Under the pieces are notes generated by a model, which did not search any database, was not told where the DNA came from, and worked only from the letters and a program-made list of their open reading frames with translations. Below, piece after piece: positions 59,885-64,000 of a stretch of 64,000 nucleotides of DNA. The first letter of the stretch is position 1; every line of letters starts with the position of its first letter. The DNA comes from Bugula neritina (taxonomy: Eukaryota > Bryozoa > Gymnolaemata > Cheilostomatida > Bugulidae). The translations under genes were made by a program, and so were the position numbers. Location: assembly GCA_964035545.1 (NCBI GenBank), contig OZ037770.1:3143662-3207661 (forward strand), in the 5' to 3' direction.

Positions 59885-62418
59885 ATGACCTATCTGAAAG
59901 AGATTTCAGTTCTGATTGGTGAGTAGACTAAATTATATTTAAAAGCATACATTTTAAGTTTGTGTCGAAGTTTTCAACAAACTGGAAAGAGAAAAATATC
60001 TCTTTAGCTTAATACTTGTTTTATTTATTCTATGTGCTCTACTCTTAAAGCTTACTACTTTTTTATATTCGGAAAGTAGGCTCTTATGTTCTTTCAGCTA
60101 GATTCTATGCTGTTGTTTTTTATTATTTATTTGACAAAAAAAGAACATATTTTGTAGCTATTCTTTAAAGTTTTACATCTATATTGTCTCTAATTGGAAG
60201 AATATTTTAACATATTTTTGTCTTCACAAGTTATAAACAGTATATTATTATAAAGCTTAGACTTGAATTGCTTTCTAATGTATCCATCAAAATATCAAAT
60301 GACAACATAAAATGTGGTTACAATTATTAAATTGTCGATTAGTTCATCAGCGAGTTACTTGGTCAGTAAGCTACCCAGGAGTTAGTATTTTCAATTAATT
60401 AACTGAATGCGGCATAAGCCAGGTTCATGTTATATAATCTTTGAAATGTGTAAAATTTTGAGCTCGGTAGAAGTTACCATAATTCCTTCTCATTTGAAAA
60501 AATGATTTTTTTTTTTAATATAACTTAATATATCTGCTACCAACAATTTTAAACGAACTAAATTGCTTTAATGACTTCAAACTTGTCTTGCAGTTTTAGC
60601 TCTGATTGCTGAGCCTGGTTTGGCTAGCAGAGAATGCAATCTGTACAACTTTAGTATGCGGGGAGCTACTACTTGTGGCTTACAATGGTGGCAGTCTAAT
60701 GACCTTGGACAAACAATAGCTGTGACAAACAAGATCTCACACATAGCAAGAAATGTGATGAATACTATTAATGAATCCCTTTACCACGACCTAAATTTGT
60801 CATTGGTTGGACAGATTATGGCTGAGTCAAATGACCCCTTAGCAAAGGTCATTGAGTCTGCTCTTACAGCATTTCCATCCTACGCGAGTCTTCTGACTGA
60901 CATTATGTACAGTTTAGAACTGACTCCAGAAATATTGCAACGTTTCAACCTACCAGAAGAACTTGCGACCAAAGAGTTCTTACAGCTGATGACAAAAGAA
61001 TATTTTGATTTTTCTTGTTCACCGTAAGCTATTTTTTAAATTATTAAATTAATAATACCCAAGAACCTTTATTAATATTTAATTTTCTTTTAATATTCTG
61101 AAAAAACATACAAGGAAAAGGGCTTATAAGTTCTATCATTCTCGCATAATGTATGTTGAATTGCATCATTCCAACTGGTATAAATATGTAGTTTAACACT
61201 GCCCATTTAATACAGTATAGCACTGCCCAATTCTTATAGCTTAGCACTGCCCACTTTTCATAACTTAGCACCGCCCATTTTTTATAGCTTAGCACTGCCC
61301 ACTTTTTGTAACTTAGTATACTGCTCACTTACTATAGACTCCTAATTGTCCACTATACCAGTCCAATCTAAAAACGCAGGCTGAATAATATAAGCTCACA
61401 TTTCATTCTGCATAATACTTATACATGCCTATCTTTTTTAACTTACTTGATTGCAATTTTGTAGGTCTGGGATTAAAAGTGTTGTGAGCTGCCTTATGAA
61501 TTGGGTGAGACTCAACTGTGGGTATGATGACAATGTATATCGAATTGATTACATGCTCAGTAAAGTAGCTAATGAATACTGCGATGGTAGCTCAGCTAAG
61601 CCAGCTGTGTTGACTAGTAAGTTATTAGCATGTATAGTTCCTCATAACTGTATAATACATCAATTATTATTTTATTTTAGATATTATACATTTATTTTTA
61701 GAAAAAAGCTTTGTGGTAAACACGGGACTTTTTTAAAAACTAAAATTTCTTCACAAATGTGAGATTTCGATATTGTAACAGTGTTTTTATAATATTGCAG
61801 CGTTTACCAAAAACTTTGGAGAGATTGGTAAAGCAATGTTGAAGCTTTATGGAATTGAAAAAGATCCAACAAGTCCCTACCAGTTCCGTCTGTCAAGCAA
61901 CTCCCTGCTTGCAGACCTCCTTTCAGGTACCAACGTGACCGTGCCGGGTCTCAGCGCTTGCAGCCAGCCTGTAGTGCAGCTGAACAGAGCGATTGCTGAG
62001 CTGAGCAGCCCTTACAGCATTGTAGGGACTGGCGCGGCTTTAGAAAGTCTATCAAGGTAAGTAATTGAGGCGTTTAGTCACATATGGTAGTTACGAAATG
62101 CTTGTATGAATGTTTGATAGCTATTTCTGTCTCTTGTTACACAGAAAACTGTCTTTTTCTAGCTTAAGTTTACACACACGCACACACACAGCACACATGC
62201 ACATGATTGAAGATTTTGGGCCAAGGACTGTCTCTAAAAACTTGCTTTGTTAATTGATAAATTCCATTTGCAGAGAAATAGATGCCTATAATACAGAATG
62301 CGTCCTCAAATTCATTTCTGAAGTATTTCCAGCCCTGGCTTCTCAAAGTTTTGTAGAAAAGTACACTCTCTCTCTCAGACGTTTAGGAGTGTACAGATCT
62401 GATCAAAGTCTCTTATAA
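59885..62418 (+). CDS. Secreted 8-Cys family protein D (five exons)
   Basis: Exons 59885-59918, 60594-61023, 61465-61616, 61801-62056 and 62274-62418 join in phases 1-2-1-2 to give 338 residues. MTYLKEISVLIVLALIAEPG forms the signal peptide. Signatures: CGLQWWQSNDLG (exon 2), CLMNWVRLNC (exon 3), SACSQ (exon 4), RRLGVYR (C-terminus). It has eight cysteines and NES, NLS and NVT glycosylation motifs. Exon 2 is a mosaic against gene C: the first 40 residues and the GQIMAESNDPLAKVIESALT block are almost identical, while the 33 residues between share only about 15. Exon 4 is closer to gene A in one segment (YQFRLSSNS versus YKFRLSPNS in A). AATAAA is at 62575. It is the last member inside this window; more copies could lie to the right. 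Confidence 0.87.
61190..61332. repeat. AGCACTGCCCA array in gene D intron 2
   Basis: Five to six units of about 25-30 bp (ACTTAGCACTGCCCACTTTT type), in the same intron as the related array of gene C. Confidence 0.82.
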
Positions 62419-62574
62419 TCGCACACAACGTGCAGCTTCATATTAACAATGATTTAAATATACCAACGCTAGCTTATATCTATTTACCACTTTGCTTCTG
62501 GTGCAAATACATTATTTTGTAGACTTCTATTATACTATAGTATGAAGTAGCACTCATTATTATATACATGCTTT

Positions 62575-62580
62575 AATAAA
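62575..62580 (+). promoter_or_regulatory. Polyadenylation signal of gene D
   Basis: AATAAA 157 bp after the stop, overlapping a second AATAAA-like stretch. Confidence 0.6.
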
Positions 62581-62754
62581 ATAAATATATATTCACTGCG
62601 AACAAAAATTATGTATGAAAATAAGCAAATAGCACATAAATAACATGTGCATCAATTACTTGTTATATAGGGTTTGATATTACATTACTATAATACCCCA
62701 AAATACTATATATATACACCCTGTGAGAATTCCTTATGGAGCAAGTTTTTGTTC

Positions 62755-62900
62755 AAAACAGAATAAGTCTTTTGTTGAATAGGGCTAAAAACTCATTTAG
62801 ATGAGATACAAGAGCAATTATGACTGAATGTTGCTTTTAACATCACCAAAAGACTTTACTGGGATTTAAACCCATGACTATAATATTGTACAATCCATGT
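62755..62900 (-). mobile_element. tRNA-derived SINE, copy 4
   Basis: Inverse orientation. It contains AATTATGACTGAATGTTGCT (body complement) and TGGGATTTAAACCCATGAC (B-box complement). Confidence 0.7.
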
Positions 62901-63614
62901 TATTTTACGACACATATGCTAATGCTTTTATTACTCCAACACACAAACACTCAAGTTACAGTTTGAGCTAAACATTAAATTTCATCTTCAATTAGAGCAT
63001 AACTCCAAATGCAAGTTTTAGTTGGCTGTTTCTAATAATAGTACTTATAATAATTTATATAATTGCACATATGATAGGCTTAAAAGCACAATTCAACACA
63101 CGAGCCGATTTTTGTAATCAAATAATTCAACTGGCTAGTTTGTAAAATATTAGAGTAAACTATGTATTATATAATACAGCCACTATGCATAGTATTCTAT
63201 ATACATGCAGGACACATGCAATGTGCTAACAAGTATAGAAAATAAACAAACAAAACCTCAACTTCAACTTAAAAATGTTTAGATTATGAGTTGCTTATAC
63301 ATATATCCATAAAAATTATAAATTGTTATTCAACATAAGAACTTTTATTTAAGTATGTTAATGCAGATATTTGAATCATTCATTTAATTTGAGTTTCAAT
63401 TTTAGAACAATTATCAACAGGCCTCATGCTTGGATTTGTTAACTCGTGAAAAATTTACTCCATTAGTATACTAAATATATTAAGAGGTAATATTGTAGTG
63501 AACTTACAGTTCACTATAAATTGTGGGTCTACTTATGCAAAGCCACTTCGCCAGGTTTCGTACAAACTGAATAGACTTTATTATTGCGAATAATACAAGA
63601 AATAAAACTGCTAA

Positions 63615-63958
63615 GCCTAGGGCCACACTGTGCGTATTTTCGCATGCGAAAATTGAAATCACAAGTAGCAAAGGTGTCCACTGTGCGCATTGAGAAAACA
63701 TTCGCACTTGTCGCTTAGCATTCTCAACGCAAGTGCAAATCGCCTGTGTCGTCATCACCTAATTTGCTGGTAGTTATTCAGCGAGCCCAGTTTCTTTATT
63801 TTAGTGCTATATTCCAGTAAATTGCGTTTTATTGAAAGCGAGTGCGATTTAAAAATGAAAGCTTTATTTATCACGCATCACTGACAATACAGTGGACACC
63901 TTTGCTACTTGTGATTTCAATTTTCGCATTCGAAAATACGCACCGTGTGGCTCTAGGA
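63615..63958. mobile_element. Harbinger-like MITE, copy 3
   Basis: 344 bp, same orientation as copy 1. TAA target duplications lie at 63612-63614 and 63959-63961. The left end is GCCTAGGGCCACACTG; the right end is slightly altered (GTGTGGCTCTAGGA). Confidence 0.85.
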
Positions 63959-64000
63959 TAACTAACACTAGTACACACGATTGCATAATAATAGAGTGAT

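Larger units (their letters stand above)
62419..64000. other. Right-hand intergenic region
   Basis: 3' UTR of gene D, then AT-rich sequence with one SINE and one MITE. No gene starts before the window ends. Confidence 0.5.

Overview
The window is animal genomic DNA. It is AT-rich, has multi-exon genes with GT-AG introns, and carries tandem repeats, LINE, SINE, LTR and MITE elements. The mix of a nucleotidyltransferase/TPR protein with near-identical C-terminal TPRs, an isopenicillin-N-synthase-like oxygenase and lineage-specific secreted proteins suggests an early-branching metazoan, most likely a sponge. That assignment is an inference from gene content; no sequence search could be run.

Layout. 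0-3.9 kb (minus): two-exon nucleotidyltransferase/TPR gene. 4.3-13.2 kb: no intact gene, but a large array of related exon-like segments on the minus strand, built around paired CAGGTG motifs. 13.4-15.1 kb: two 3' exons that are a copy of exons at 32.4-32.8 kb, split by a retroelement insertion. 15.2-16.7 kb: a 31-bp minisatellite. 16.7-18.7 kb (minus): five exons of the translesion polymerase gene REV1, with the BRCT core, the catalytic domain and a splice donor missing. 19.8-24.0 kb (minus): nearly complete CR1/jockey-type LINE. 25.3-28.0 kb (plus): six-exon 2-oxoglutarate/Fe(II) oxygenase. 28.5-31.5 kb (minus): decayed Ty3/Gypsy-type element. 32.4-34.3 kb (minus): fragment of an unrecognised Cys-containing protein. 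34.3-39.6 kb: non-coding, with trinucleotide and 28-bp tandem repeats.

39.7-62.4 kb (plus) is the most interesting part. It holds four tandem paralogues (A-D), each with five exons in the same intron-phase pattern (1-2-1-2), encoding secreted proteins of 338-370 residues with eight shared cysteines. Signatures are C-G-x2-W-W-x3-D-L-G and C-x3-W-V-x2-N-C. I do not recognise the family. C and D are recent duplicates in which near-identical blocks flank a strongly diverged block. Their function is unknown; the architecture fits an expanding family of extracellular recognition, defence or structural proteins.

The non-coding space between these genes carries a tRNA-derived SINE family, three complete Harbinger-like MITEs with TWA target duplications (a fourth, partial one touches REV1), and several small tandem arrays. 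Exon coordinates were derived by hand from splice consensus and reading-phase consistency, without transcript data.
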